A stretch of DNA of 64,000 nucleotides, from positions 7,507,001 to 7,571,000 of the forward strand of contig OU612066.1 in the NCBI GenBank assembly GCA_914767715.1. Direction: 5' to 3'. Made by a program: the position numbers and the translations under genes. How positions within the stretch are numbered: position 1 is the stretch's first letter; every line of letters starts with the position of its first letter. A model generated the notes under the pieces. That model was not told the origin of the DNA. It made no database searches and saw only the letters and a program-made list of their open reading frames with translations. This document shows, piece by piece, positions 10,538-23,368 of this stretch. Source of the stretch: Membranipora membranacea. Lineage: Eukaryota > Bryozoa > Gymnolaemata > Cheilostomatida > Membraniporidae.

Positions 10538-10539
10538 CA
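10538..10539 (+). other. 246-bp deletion junction of subtype B, unit 2
   Basis: The sequence passes from tttttgcc straight to acaagcagcag, skipping the equivalent of 2515-2760 of unit 1. The same junction is in units 4 and 6 but not in unit 8. Confidence 0.9.
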
Positions 10540-13274
10540 CAAGCAGCAGCGAACCCCCATTGGAAGCACACTGTGCACACCTGCAGCGGCACACCCGAGG
10601 CAGCAAGCTTAACGTACAATTAGAATCAAACAAGCGACAGCCAACAGGCAGAAGCCAACAGGCAGAAGCCAACAGGCGGCAGCCTAACAACAGCAGCAAC
10701 ATTAACTAGCAAGCACCTGCACCGAATTCTCACTCCAGCACTGTAACATACATTGTGTGGTACAATACAGACAAGCCCCACAGAAATATGAAAAAAAGGA
10801 ATCATATCAATTTCTGTTTTCATCAATAAGAAAATCTTAAAACAAAAATTAACTCGATTTTAAAAAAACCAGAATATTGATATGAATCCTATTTTCATAT
10901 TTCAACTTTGAATCACAAAAACAAAAATTGAACCATGAATTGATTTTTGTGTTTCATTGTTGATGCTGCAAAACAAAAACGAAAATCCGATTCCATATTT
11001 TGCTTTTCATTTTTTGTGTTGAAAGACAAATAAACAAAAATCAAACATTGCAAATGTAGGCTAAATTGTTAGTTTCCTCATGGGGATATACTGGGGTTTG
11101 CATTCATTGCCTCTACCAGATGCTGCTGCCAAAACTGGGTCGTCTGCCTGAGTCTGGTATGCTGAGATAATTTTGTCCAGTCAAGTCAGCTGCTATAAGG
11201 GGCTACTGCGTGGCTTGTTTGCATTGAGGGCCACACAATGTATGTTACAGTGCTTGGGATGAAAGGTATTCGGTGCAGGTGCTTGGTAGTGAATGTTGCT
11301 GATGCTGTGGGGCTGCTGCCTGGTGGCTGCAGCTTGTTTGATGCCGATTGTAAGTCAAGCTTGCACCCTCTGGTGGGTGTGCTGCCGCTGGTGTGTTACC
11401 GATGGTGTGCACAGTGTGCTGCCGATAACACGCAGTGTTTTATTTTAGTTAAGTTTATTTTTTCATCGAATATCATGGTATTGATAAAATTGAATGCTTA
11501 CAATGTTGGGATAAAAATGAGTCATAAAAAAAGGGAAAACGGATTTGGCATGTTTTTGGGACCTGCATATTTTAGGTCTAAAAATAGTTTTGCAGCGAGA
11601 AGATGTTCTACATTCATTTCTGATAATATGATTAAGAAGAGGGTGTGTTTGATCAGCAGCTATTCTTACAAAATGCCTCTTGCTCTGTTCAAAAATAAAA
11701 TCATAATGAGGATAAATTTAAAAACACCAGCCTTTCTTCATAACATAGGCTTGGTAAATGATGATGTGCTGTCGCTGATGTGCTGTCGATTTTATGATCA
11801 GCATATTTCCTCTGGAGGGTGTGCTGCCGTACACCAATGAGCGGTAGCACACCAACCATCAGCAGCACACTAAGCACACCATCTGTATCACAAAAGAGGC
11901 AGTAAGCTTAAAGGGCAACCAAGGTTTTGCATCGTGATACATCGCCTTTTCAGTTTCTCAGGAACTACTTGTCCCATCTCAAAAATTCCTTCACTCACAT
12001 GTTGCCAGTAGTCCGACTTATGTTTAATATCACAAAAAATTTTAAACTGCATGTTTCTAACTTGATTGATTGTACATTAACTAAAATACATTGAATACAT
12101 ATAGGCAGCAACGGGCAAAATGATGCAGTAAATCACGTTATGCAAAACCGTGATGAAAATCTATGCAGTATTACATGCAAAGCACATTTTGTACAACAAT
12201 GGATCAACTTTTATGGGTGATTGTTGAGCATTGAAAGAGAAATGTTTATGCTCATAACTACTCAACTATTGAATTTATCATCAAACGCCACTAACAAAAC
12301 CTCGGACATACTCCATGTTCTTTAACCTATTTTCAGCTTTTTGGCTGGAGAGGAACGCATGTTTAGCCACAAAAATCCAAATATCTCAAGATGTAAAGCC
12401 AAAATCAACAATCGCTTCTCACAAAACCTAGACAATCTCTCGTTGTTCATCATGCTGACAATAAATTTGACTGACATCTTTCTGAATTTCTGATTTTTGG
12501 CTGGAAAATTTCGACTTCAATTTGTTAAAATTGGGCTATTATCCGTTACAGTTGTGATAACCAGGATCTGTAAGCTGGTAAGATTATTCATGGAAGTGAC
12601 AGTACAAGACCGAAATGGTATAGCAAATTGGAAATTTTGGTTCCGGCATTATTGGGGTTGCATGCAATGAGGGGTCAGAAATGGTCCTATTACTAAAGCA
12701 AAAATCAGTTTCGAGTCTCGAAGACAGGAGGCCTAAGATCATAAAGTTTCAATAAAATGTCACTCTTCCACTAAGTGCCATGCCTCCTCTATATAGTGAA
12801 AACAAAGACTAATCAAATACCTTAAAAACAAGGCGCAGAGGGCTCAATTTAAAAAGGGCATTTTTCGCCCCAAAATGAACTTCCAGAGGTCACTGCGACT
12901 CGACGTCAAATATTTGGGAGGTTTCAACTGTGGGTGGGTGGGTGTGCTGCCTTATTTGTTTGATACCTGAGATTGGTGCAAGGATTAATGCCTGTATACA
13001 ATGCCTTCCTCAAACAAATTGAGGCCCTTTTGGTCATTCGACCAATATCACTTGAGCTTACATTTCCTTTTTGTTGTTTTTTTCCTTTTTAGCACCAAAG
13101 CTAAAAAAAAAGAAGTTTGGTTTAGATTTTCACTTTTTGTTTTGCAATATCAACAATGAAAATCAGAATGGGCTCACTATTTTCATAATGAACTCGAAAT
13201 AGTATTTTCCAGTGTGCAATCATTTCTGCCGCTGGAAATGATTAAGGAATACTATTAATATTTTGAGTGACAGT

Positions 13275-13276
13275 AA
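13275..13276 (+). other. 431-bp deletion junction of subtype B, unit 2
   Basis: The sequence passes from gtgacagta to attcgcgg, skipping the equivalent of 5463-5893 of unit 1. Shared by units 4 and 6, absent from unit 8. The base g in attcgcgg is also in unit 8, where A has attcacgg. Confidence 0.9.
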
Positions 13277-14420
13277 TTCGCGGTTTAAGGGTACAGGTAG
13301 ACAGAGATGATGAAAGATCTCTTCATGAAATCGATCACTAGGCATTGCCGATAAATTTACAAAATATTCCCATCGCTATAATTATTTTGTCGTTTTGCTC
13401 ACACAAAATCTACAGACAGGAGAAAAATATGCTATATACATATGCAATGAGGTATATAAAACAGGTGTGATGTATTATCACACATGAATGAGTTTGGAGA
13501 GTTACACAGCCAAGGGTGCTAGGGGCTGGAAGAATCAACCTTGAAAGCTCCCTCAGCGGTGTGATGTATTATCATGCATGAATGTGTTTAGAGTGAGTTC
13601 TCTCTGTAAAACGTGACAAATAGATTACTGTAATTGGTAGAATCCGCATACCTCTTTGACCTGTGAGGCAATTTTTTCTTTGACTTAAAAAGAGGAAACT
13701 GATATTGACAAGTTATTTAGACTCAGACAAGTTTTTCCAGTGACAAACAAGGAATTGTCTATTAGAGATATCCTCCCAAATATCAATGCGATTCATCTTT
13801 AACTTTTTCATTTAAACTTTAGTGCCATAACCTTCATTGGATGAAAGTGTTTCTCGTAATCAGCTTGCGATAAAATAGAGAAAAAGAACCCAGTTTCAAA
13901 CGAGATGAGGAAAAGGTACTCACACACTTATGTTTGAACCATTTATGCTTGATGCTTGAACGTTAAGAGGGAAGTTCAATTTCATATACACAAAATATTA
14001 TTGCAGTGAGAGACGAAAAACTGGTGAGAGATGTGCCAACCCTAACTTATTCTGAACCTGGTTGGGAGTAAATTAGCCTTTTCAAACACAATGGTTGCCA
14101 TTAAATTTCTCATCATTCTACTCCATGCCAATACCGATCAATAATCGCTGCAATTGTTTGACACAAGTACTATTGAAGTTGACCACTTAGCTCCTCCATG
14201 CAAAAATATAATAATATTGCAAAAAGAAGACTTTGTTATTGCTTGAGGTATAATTAATTGACAATTCTATAAGCAGCCTGTCAAAAAGGATAATAAACAG
14301 GATATGGAAATATTGCATCAATAAAGTTATAGATGAAGGTAATAGCAAAGTGTTGAATAAATAGTTTGAATGCAATCAAAAAACAAAGCGCAACCAAAAT
14401 ACAAATCATAAAATATATAT

Positions 14421-14719
14421 TTTAAATATAATCATTTCTGCCACTGGAAGTGATTAAAAATAGTGACAGCCGATTCTTTTTGGTGATCAGTGTCGGATGA
14501 TTGCTATTTCTTTTCTGAAGGAAATAAACATGCTATTTTTAATTTTCAATTATGGTGCTGGGTGTAGGACATTCATGAATCGCCAGCTCAGCCCAGCTTA
14601 TGGCCTTTCTTCAATTATATTACACCTCATTGAAGCATGCTATAAAAGGACAATGTCTTGTGTCCTGTTATTCAAACAACAGGGAGACCAGCCCGCCGCC
14701 AGTAACTACATCATTACGA
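14421..14719 (-). repeat. Right inverted-repeat arm, unit 2 (truncated)
   Basis: The B-type arm keeps the inner end, including the hairpin AATCATTTC...GAAGTGATT, so the pairing with the left arm reaches about 300 bp. It stops at the same cattacga point as in A units. Other B-type right arms: 29757-30055 and 45233-45531. Confidence 0.85.
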
Positions 14720-15406
14720 AAAACATTATATAATCTATTTTAATTGATCATTTGAATTTTTAAACCCACATGATCTTGTTCGGCATAATCTAAGGTTGAA
14801 TTTAATACCAAAGTTTACTGCTTTGCATTCAGAACTAACCACGTTGCTATGGTCTGTGTGAGTGTACACAATAAAACCTCTAAGATTTCTGTGAAGCTGA
14901 ACAAACAAACAAACAATGGCCAATTCTAGAAAATTTCATAAGACACCAGCCGCAAAAAATTGCTGTAGTTGGGGTTGTAATCATGTCAGCAGATCCCTTG
15001 TCAAAGCCTCATTTATATGGTTTTGTTTGTATACATAGTAAGGCAAATTCCAATCTACCAAACAGCAAATTCAAATCATCTCCTTATACGTGTGCATATA
15101 TATAAATAAATCAATATCGTAAAAATCACACCTTGCTAGTATAGTTGAGTTTAGTTTATTGTTATCAGATCAGATAATACAAATTGATAACTGGTAAAAA
15201 CGGTACTAAAAATCTGTCATTATTATGCTCCCGTCGAAAGAACTTCTACACTTATGTTCAATTCCACATACCGCATGCTCCAAACCTGCACAGTGACTGT
15301 AAAATAGAGAAAGGAAGATGTGAAATGAGATATCTGCATTGCACACTCAGCTGGTGGAATTGAGTTTGATCACGATTATAAATAGATATTTTAAAAAGTT
15401 AGGAAT

Positions 15407-18400
15407 AAATTCAAATCATTTAACAGCCTTACAAATACATTAATGAGGAAGAAAAATTACCAATAGAGCGGTATGCAGTGAGTCTATATATATTTTAAAG
15501 AGAAATACCAAAAAGTCATTAAATAATGAAAGTTTGTCGAAGTTGGTCAAGTTTGTAAAAAATGAGATGTCTTCTTTTGAATAATTTAGGCGAGTACTAT
15601 GCAACGGTCTACCTTAGGTCGTGTAGACTTCTTAGATATATAATACACTTCTTGCCTTTAGCATAATGATGACTCAACTTCCTAAACCAGTAATATGATC
15701 ACATGATAATAATTTTATTTAACGGGTTGACATACCTATTCTCTGTACAGCCTCTTGTTAGAATTGCTTTGCTCATTGCTGCCAGCATGAGAATTGCAAT
15801 AAAGCAATTGATTATTTTCATCATCTGTAAAATACAGAAACTCCATTGCAACAACTGCTACACTCTAACATCCTTACTTTGTTAGATTTCAAGAGATGTG
15901 CGTCGTAAAGTTTAAGCAGGACACAACTATTCATAAACTACTACTAAAATGCCAAAACTTAATCTTGAGCTTCAAGAAAACTTGAACATAAACTTAAACA
16001 TAACTTGATTGTTTCTTGTAGTTGTATATTCCTGAACCTTTTTTTTGAAGATATTATCTGCACATTTAACAGCAGGCCGCTAGTCAAGAAATGAAAGAAT
16101 ATTTCCCCTACACTTTATAAACTTATTATTCTCTATTGTGGATTTGGTTTCAAAACCCCATAAGTGAGTAAATATTCTTCATCACCAAAGACCAAAATCC
16201 TACTGAACTTAAATTTGCCGCCCGTTAATAAAATAATTATCCCTTCTGAATCCATAAAAATAGCTGTGACCATACAGTGTGACTACTGAAAAATTAAATC
16301 AACAAAACCTCATGCAAAACTAAAAAGCGTTAAGCCGGATTTAAAGAGTTAAAATGCTTCAGAATATGACCCAGATATTTGAAAATTGTACCTAGTTCTC
16401 ACAGACTTGAAACTTACTCACTCTTGTTAAGTTCGTAATGTTTGTAGTTACTGGCGGTGAGCTGGTCTCCCTGTTGTTTGAATAACAGGACACAAGATAT
16501 TGTGCTTTTATAGCTTGCTACAAGGAGGTTCAATATAATTGGAGAAAGGCCATAGGCTGGGCTGAGCTGGCCATTCATGAGTGTCACAAACCCAGCACCA
16601 TATAAATGAAAATCAAAAATAGCATGTTTATTTCATTTTTAACAGCAATAGCAATCACCTGACACTGATCACCAAAAAGAATCGGCTGTCCCTAATTCTT
16701 AATCACTCTCAGTGGCAGAAGTGATTATATTTGGAATATATTATATTTAATGATTTTGTACGTTTGTTGCTTACTTGCATAATTAATTGCCACTTCTATA
16801 AGCAGCCTGTCAAACAGGATATGAAACAGGATCTTACAATATGGCATCAATAAATTTATAAATGAAAGTTATTGCAAAATGTAGAATGATTAGTTTTAAT
16901 GCAATAAAAAAGATAATGTTGCCAAAATACAAATCATAAAATTAATGATTTTGTACGTTTGTTGCTTACTTGCATTATTATTTGCCACTTCTATAAGCAG
17001 CCTGTCAAACAGGATATGAAACAGGATATTAAAATATGGCATCAATAAATTCATAAATGAAAGTTATAGTAAAATGTAGAATAATTAGTTTTAATGCAAC
17101 AAAAAAGATAATGTTACCAAAATACAAATCATTAAATGTATATTTTAAATATAATTATAAGGAGACTTGGTATCGTTTGTCTTTCATTTTTGCGCACTGA
17201 TACTAAAAGACGAAAAAGAACTTGTTTTTTATATTTTGTTCCAAAACGACAAATCAAGATATAAAAAGCGAGTGAATTTTTTTGTTTGGGTATCATTATT
17301 GATGAAAAGGAAAAATTGATATTAATCCAGTTTTCATATTTCAACTTTGAATCACCAGAACGAAAGTTAAGCTTAACTGCTACTGGTTGATTGATATTAT
17401 CAACCACTTATTTATCGGCAAACCAGTGTCAGCCTACCAGCCTCAGCCAACCAGCGTCAACCCACCAGCGTCAGCCAACCAGCGTCAACCCACCAGATAG
17501 TCAGTAGCAGTGCAGAGGCAAACCAGCGGCAGCCCACAATCTGGAGGCAGCACATATACGGCAGCCTGGACATTATAGACCTCAAGCTGAGCCCACAGTC
17601 AGCAGCACACAATCGGCAGCAAACCAATCATTGGCAGCACACTGTGCACACAACCGGCAGCACACCAGCGGTAGCACACCAGCGGTAGCACACCAGCGGT
17701 AGCACACCAGCGGTAGCACACCAGCGGTAGCACACCAGCGGTAGCACACCAGCGGGAGCACACATACACACTACACATACATCTGCCGAAGCGCAGGTCT
17801 AGCACAGGCCACCACCTCAGTAGGCTCAAATACATACCACTAGATTACACCAACTACCATGTAACAAAAAACGGCGGTCTAGAAATGTTTTTTTTTGTCA
17901 TTTTTGTTGCAATTTGTTTTTGCCAATCTCTTTTTACTGAAACATGTTTTATTTATATTAAATTGTAACGCTTGCTTCATATAATCCGTATCCCCTGTTA
18001 TTAATTTCAGCAGCAAAATAATTGAATCAATCAATCAAAAAAACCCAACAGAGGTATCATGCTGTGCGTACAATCGACAGCACAACAGCGACAGCTCATG
18101 AACTGCAGCCAACAAGCGGCAGCCCACATACACCAGCCCACCCACCATCGGCTGATAGCTAAGCACACAATTGGCAGCACACAAGCAGCAGCGAACCCCC
18201 ATTGGAAGCACACTGTGCACACCTGCAGCGGCACACCCGAGGCAGCAAGCTTAACGTACAATTAGAATCAAACAAGCGACAGCCAACAGGCAGAAGCCAA
18301 CAGGCAGAAGCCAACAGGCAGAAGCCAACAGGCGGCAGCAACATTAACTAGCAAGCACCTGCACCGACTTCTCACTCCAGCACTGTAACATACATTGTGT

Positions 18401-21400
18401 GGTACAATACAGACAAGCCCCACAGAAATATGAAAAAAAGGAATCATATCAATTTCTGTTTTCATCAATAAGACAATCTTAAAACAAAAATTGACTCGAT
18501 TTTAAAAAAACCAGAATATTGATATGAATCCTATTTTCATATTTCAACTTTGAATCACAAAAACAAAAATTGGAAAATGAATTGATTTTTGTCTTTCATT
18601 GTTGATGCTGCAAAACAAAAACGAAAATCCGATTCCATATTTTGTTTTTCATTTTTTGTGTTGAAAGACAAATAAACAAAAATCAAACATTGCAAATGTA
18701 GGCTAAATTGTAAGTTTCCTCATGGGGATATACTGGGGTTTGCATTCATTGCCTCTACCAGATGCTGCTGCCAAAACTGGGTCGTCTGCCTGAGTCTGGT
18801 ATGCTGAGATAATTTTGTCCAGTCAAGTCAGCTGCTATAAGGGGCTACTGCGTGGCTTGTTTGCATTGAGGGCCACACAATGAATGTTACAGTGCTTGGG
18901 ATGAAAGGTATTCGGTGCAGGTGCTTGGTAGTGAATGTTGCTGATGCTGTGGGGCTGCTGCCTGGTGGCTGCCGCTTGTTTGATGCCGATTGTAAGTCAA
19001 GCTTGCACCCTCTGGTGGGTGTGCTGCCACTGGTGTGTTACCGATGGTGTGCACAGTGTGCAGCCGATAACATGCAGTGTGTTTATTTTAGTTAAGTTTA
19101 TTTTTTCATCCAATATCATGGTATTGATAAAATTGAATGCTTACAATGTTGGGATAAAAATGAGTCATAAAAAAAGGTAAAACGGATTTGGCATGTTTTT
19201 GGGACCTGCATAGTTTAGGTCTAAAAATAGTTTTGCAGCGAGAAGATGTTCTACATTCATTTCTGATAATATGATTAAAAAGAGGGTGTGTTTGATCAGC
19301 AGCTATTCTTACAAAATGTCTCTTGCTCTGTTCAAAAATAAAATCATAATGAGGATAAATTTAAAAACACCAGCCTTTCTTCATAACATAGGCTTGGTAA
19401 ATGATGATGTGCTGTCGCTGATGAGCTGTCGATTTTATGATCAGCATATTTCCTCTGGAGGGTGTGCTGCCGTACACCAATGAGCGGTAGCACACCAACC
19501 ATCAGCAGCACACTAAGCACACCATCTGTATCACAAAAGAGGCAGCAAGCTTAAAGGGCATCCAAGGTTTTGCATCGTGATACATCGCCTTTTCAGTTTC
19601 TCAGGAACTACTTGTCCCATCTCAAAAAATCCTTCACTGACATGTTGCCAGTAGTCCGACTTATGTTTAATATCACAAAAAATTTTAAACTGCATGTTTC
19701 TAACTTGATTGATTGTACATTAACTAAAATACATTGAATACATATAGGCAGCAACGGGCAAAATGATGCAGTAAATTACGTTATGCAAAACCGTGATGAA
19801 AATCTATGCAGTATTACATGCAAAGCACATTTTGTACAACAATGGATCCACTTTTTTGGGTGATTGTTGAGCATTGAAAGAGAAATGTTTATGCTCATAA
19901 CTACTCAACTATTGAATTTAACATGTTCTTTAACCTATTTTTAGCTTTTTGGCTGGAGAGGAGTGCATGTTTAGCCAATAAAATCCAAATATCTCAAGAT
20001 GTAAAGCCAAAATCAACAATCGCTTCTCACAAAACCTAGACAATCTCTCGTTGTTCATCATGCTGACAATAAATTTGACTGACATCTTTCTGAATTTCTG
20101 ATTTTTGGCTGGAAAATTTCGACTTCAATTTGATAAAATTGGGCTATTATCCGTTACAGTTGTGATAACCAGGATCTGTAAGCTGGTAAGATTATTGATG
20201 GAAGTGACAGTACAAGACCGAAATGGTAAAACAAATTGGAAATATTGATTCCGGTATTATTGGGGTTGCATGCAATGAGGGGTCAGAAATGGTCCTATTA
20301 CTATTGCAAAAATCAGTTTCGAGTCTCGAAGACAGGAGGCCTAAAATCATAAAGTTTCAATAAAATGTCACTCTTCCACTAAGTGCCATGCCTCCTCCAT
20401 ATAGTGAAAACAAAAACTAATCAAATACCTCAAAAACAAGGCGCAGAGGGCTCAATTTAAAAAGGGCATTTTTTGCCCCAAAATGAACTTCCAGAGGTCA
20501 CTGCGACTCGACGTCAAATATTTGGGAGGTTTCAACTGTGGGTGGGTGGGTGTGCTGCCTTATTTGTTTGATACCTGAGATTGGTGCAAGGATTAATGCC
20601 TGTATACAATGCCTTCCTCAAACAAATTGAGGCCCTTTTGGTCATTCGACCAATATCACTTGAGCTTACATTTCCTTTTTGTTGTTTTTTCCTTTTTAGC
20701 ACCAAAGCTAAAAAAAAAGAAGTTTGGTTTAGATTTTCGCTTTTTGTTTTGCAATATCAACAATGAAAATCAGAATGGGCTCGCTATTTTCATAATGAAC
20801 TCGAAATAGTATTTTCCAGTGTGCAATCATTTCTGCCGCTGGAAATGATTAAGGAATACTATTAATATTTTGAGTGACAGTAGAATTTCTTTGGTGATCA
20901 GTGTCAGATGATTACTGTCACAGCGGTTACAAAATGGCATCCGTCAATTAAAAGCACTTGATGTGATTCATAAAGTTGTAGTCCCGTTTGTTTGATATTA
21001 TTTCCCCTTACTTTGAATAATTTGTATGTAATATTTCACTCCTAAAAATTTATACTACTCACTGCGACTTCCAGACATATCCACCCCTCAAATATAGCAT
21101 CATTCTGTCGCTGATTTTGAGAATAATAATGATGACCACGCAATAGTAGAAGCTTATATATTCACTCTGTTTACCATGTATTCTAAAAACAAAGACTTAA
21201 TGTCTTGATGATGTGATGTTCAGGTATAAACAATCGGACTACAAACTGATTATCTGAAAAAAAACTTCTAGCAAGCTTGGATACTTGATTTCAAAACTCC
21301 TTTCAATTTCAGAATTCACGGTTTAAGGGTACAGGTAGACAGAGATGATGAAAAATCTCTTCATGAAATCGATCACTAGGCATTGCCGATAAATTTACAA

Positions 21401-23368
21401 AATATTCCCATCGCTATAAATATTCTGTCGTTTTGCTCTCACAAAATCTACAGACAAGAGAAAAATATGCTATATACATATACAATGAGTATGATAAAAC
21501 AGGTGTGATGTATTATCACACATGAATAAGTTTGGAGAGTTATACACCCAAAGGGTGCTAGAGGCTGGAACAATCAACCTTGAAAGCTCCCTCAGTGGTG
21601 TGAAGTATTATCATGCATGAATGTGTTTAGAGTGAGTTCTCTCTGTAAAACGTGACATATAGATTACTGTAATTGGTAGAATCAGCATACCTCTTTGACC
21701 TGTGAGGCAATTTTTTCTTTGACTTAAAAAGAGGAAACTGATATTGACAAGTTATTTAGACTCAGACAAGTTTTTCAAGTGACAAACAAGGAATTGTCTA
21801 TTAGAGCTATCCTCCCAAATATCAATGCGATTCATCTTTAACTTTTTCATTTAAACTTTAGTGCCATAACCTTCATTGGATGAAAGTGTTTCTCGTAATC
21901 AGCTTGCGATAAAATAGAGAAAAAGAACCCAGTTTCAAACGAGATGAGGAAAAGGTACTCACACACTTATGTTTGAACCATTTATGCTTGATGCTTGAAC
22001 GTTAAGAGGGAAGTTCAATTTTATATACACAAAATATTATTGCAGTGAGAGACGAAAAACTGGTGAGAGATGTGCCAACCCTAACTTATTCTGAACCTGG
22101 TTGGGAGTAAATTACCTTTTCAAACACAATGGTTGCCATTAAATTTCTCATCATTCTACTCCATGCCAATACCGATCAATAATCGCTGCAATTGTTTGAC
22201 ACAAGTACTATTGAAGTTGACCACTTAGCTCCTCCATGCAAAAATATAATAATATTGCAAAAAAGAAGACTTTGTTATTGCTTGAGGTATATTTAATTGA
22301 CAATTCTATAAGCAGCCTGTCAAAAAGGATAATAAACAGGATATGGAAATATTGCATCAATAAAGTTATAGATGAAGGTAATAGCAAAGTGTTGAATAAA
22401 GGAAGTTGGAAGTGATTAAAAATAGTGACAGCCGATTCTTTTTGGTGATCAGTGTCGGATGATTGCTATTTCTTTTCTGAAGGAAATAAACATGCTATTT
22501 TTAATTTTCAATTATGGTGCTGGGTGTAGGACATTCATGAATCGCCAGCTCAGCCCAGCTTATGGCCTTTCTTCAATTATATTACACCTCATTGAAGCAT
22601 GCTATAAAAGGACAATGTCTTGTGTCCTGTTATTCAAACAACAGGGAGACCAGCCCGCCGCCAGTAACTACATCATTACGAAAAACATTATATAATCTAT
22701 TTTAATTGATCATTTGAATTTTTAAACCCACATGATCTTGTTCGGCATAATCTAAGGTTGAATTTAATACCAAAGTTTACTGCTTTGCATTCAGAACTAA
22801 CCACGTTGCTATGGTCTGTGTGAGTGTACACAATAAAACCTCTAAGATTTCTGTGAAGCTGAACAAACAAACAAACAATGGCCAATTCTAGAAAATTTCA
22901 TGAGACACCAGCCGCAAAAAATTGCTGTAGTTGGGGTTGTAATCATGTCAGCAGATCCCTTGTCAAAGCCTCATTTATATGGTTTTGTTTGTATACATAG
23001 TAAGGCAAATTCCAATCTACCAAACAGCAAATTCAAATCATCTCCTTATACGTGTGCATATATATAAATAAATCAATATCGTAAAAATCACACCTTGCTA
23101 GTATAGTTGAGTTTAGTTTATTGTTATCAGATCAGATAATACAAATTGATAACTGGTAAAAACGGTACTAAAAATCTGTCATTATTATGCTCCCGTCGAA
23201 AGAACTTCTACACTTATGTTCAATTCCACATACCGCATGCTCCAAACCTGCACAGTGACTGTAAAATAGAGAAAGGAAGATGTGAAATGAGATATCTGCA
23301 TTGCACACTCAGCTGGTGGAATTGAGTTTGATCACGATTATAAATAGATATTTTAAAAAGTTAGGAAT
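15407..23368 (+). repeat. Array unit 3, subtype A (7962 bp)
   Basis: Matches unit 1 almost base for base. The 14-bp length difference is exactly one more minisatellite copy (7 instead of 6). Two bases carry the B-type allele inside an otherwise A-type unit: c at 20501 (A has g) and t at 22577 (A has c). This suggests sequence exchange between the subtypes. Confidence 0.95.
17661..17758 (+). repeat. 14-bp minisatellite, unit 3, 7 copies
   Basis: One copy more than the other A units; this accounts for the full 14-bp length difference of the unit. Confidence 0.97.

Larger units (their letters stand above)
7949..15406 (+). repeat. Array unit 2, subtype B (7458 bp)
   Basis: Same order as unit 1 with the B-type differences. 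An 89-bp block is present at 8390-8478. About 142 bp is missing just before the ccaccagcgtc motif near 9955. A different 39-bp stretch follows the minisatellite, where A has about 10 bp. A 246-bp deletion joins at 10538|10539, and a 431-bp deletion joins at 13275|13276. Extra blocks of about 35 bp (near 12280) and 83 bp (about 14362-14444) are present. It carries 14 copies of the 14-mer. Private base: g at about 9774, where the other units have a. Confidence 0.95.

Noticed and set aside
11238-11840. 200-codon open frame in unit 2
   Set aside because: It exists only because one stop (tag in gcatagtttagg) is changed to gcatatttta in this copy. Every other unit is interrupted there, and the first part is inverted minisatellite.
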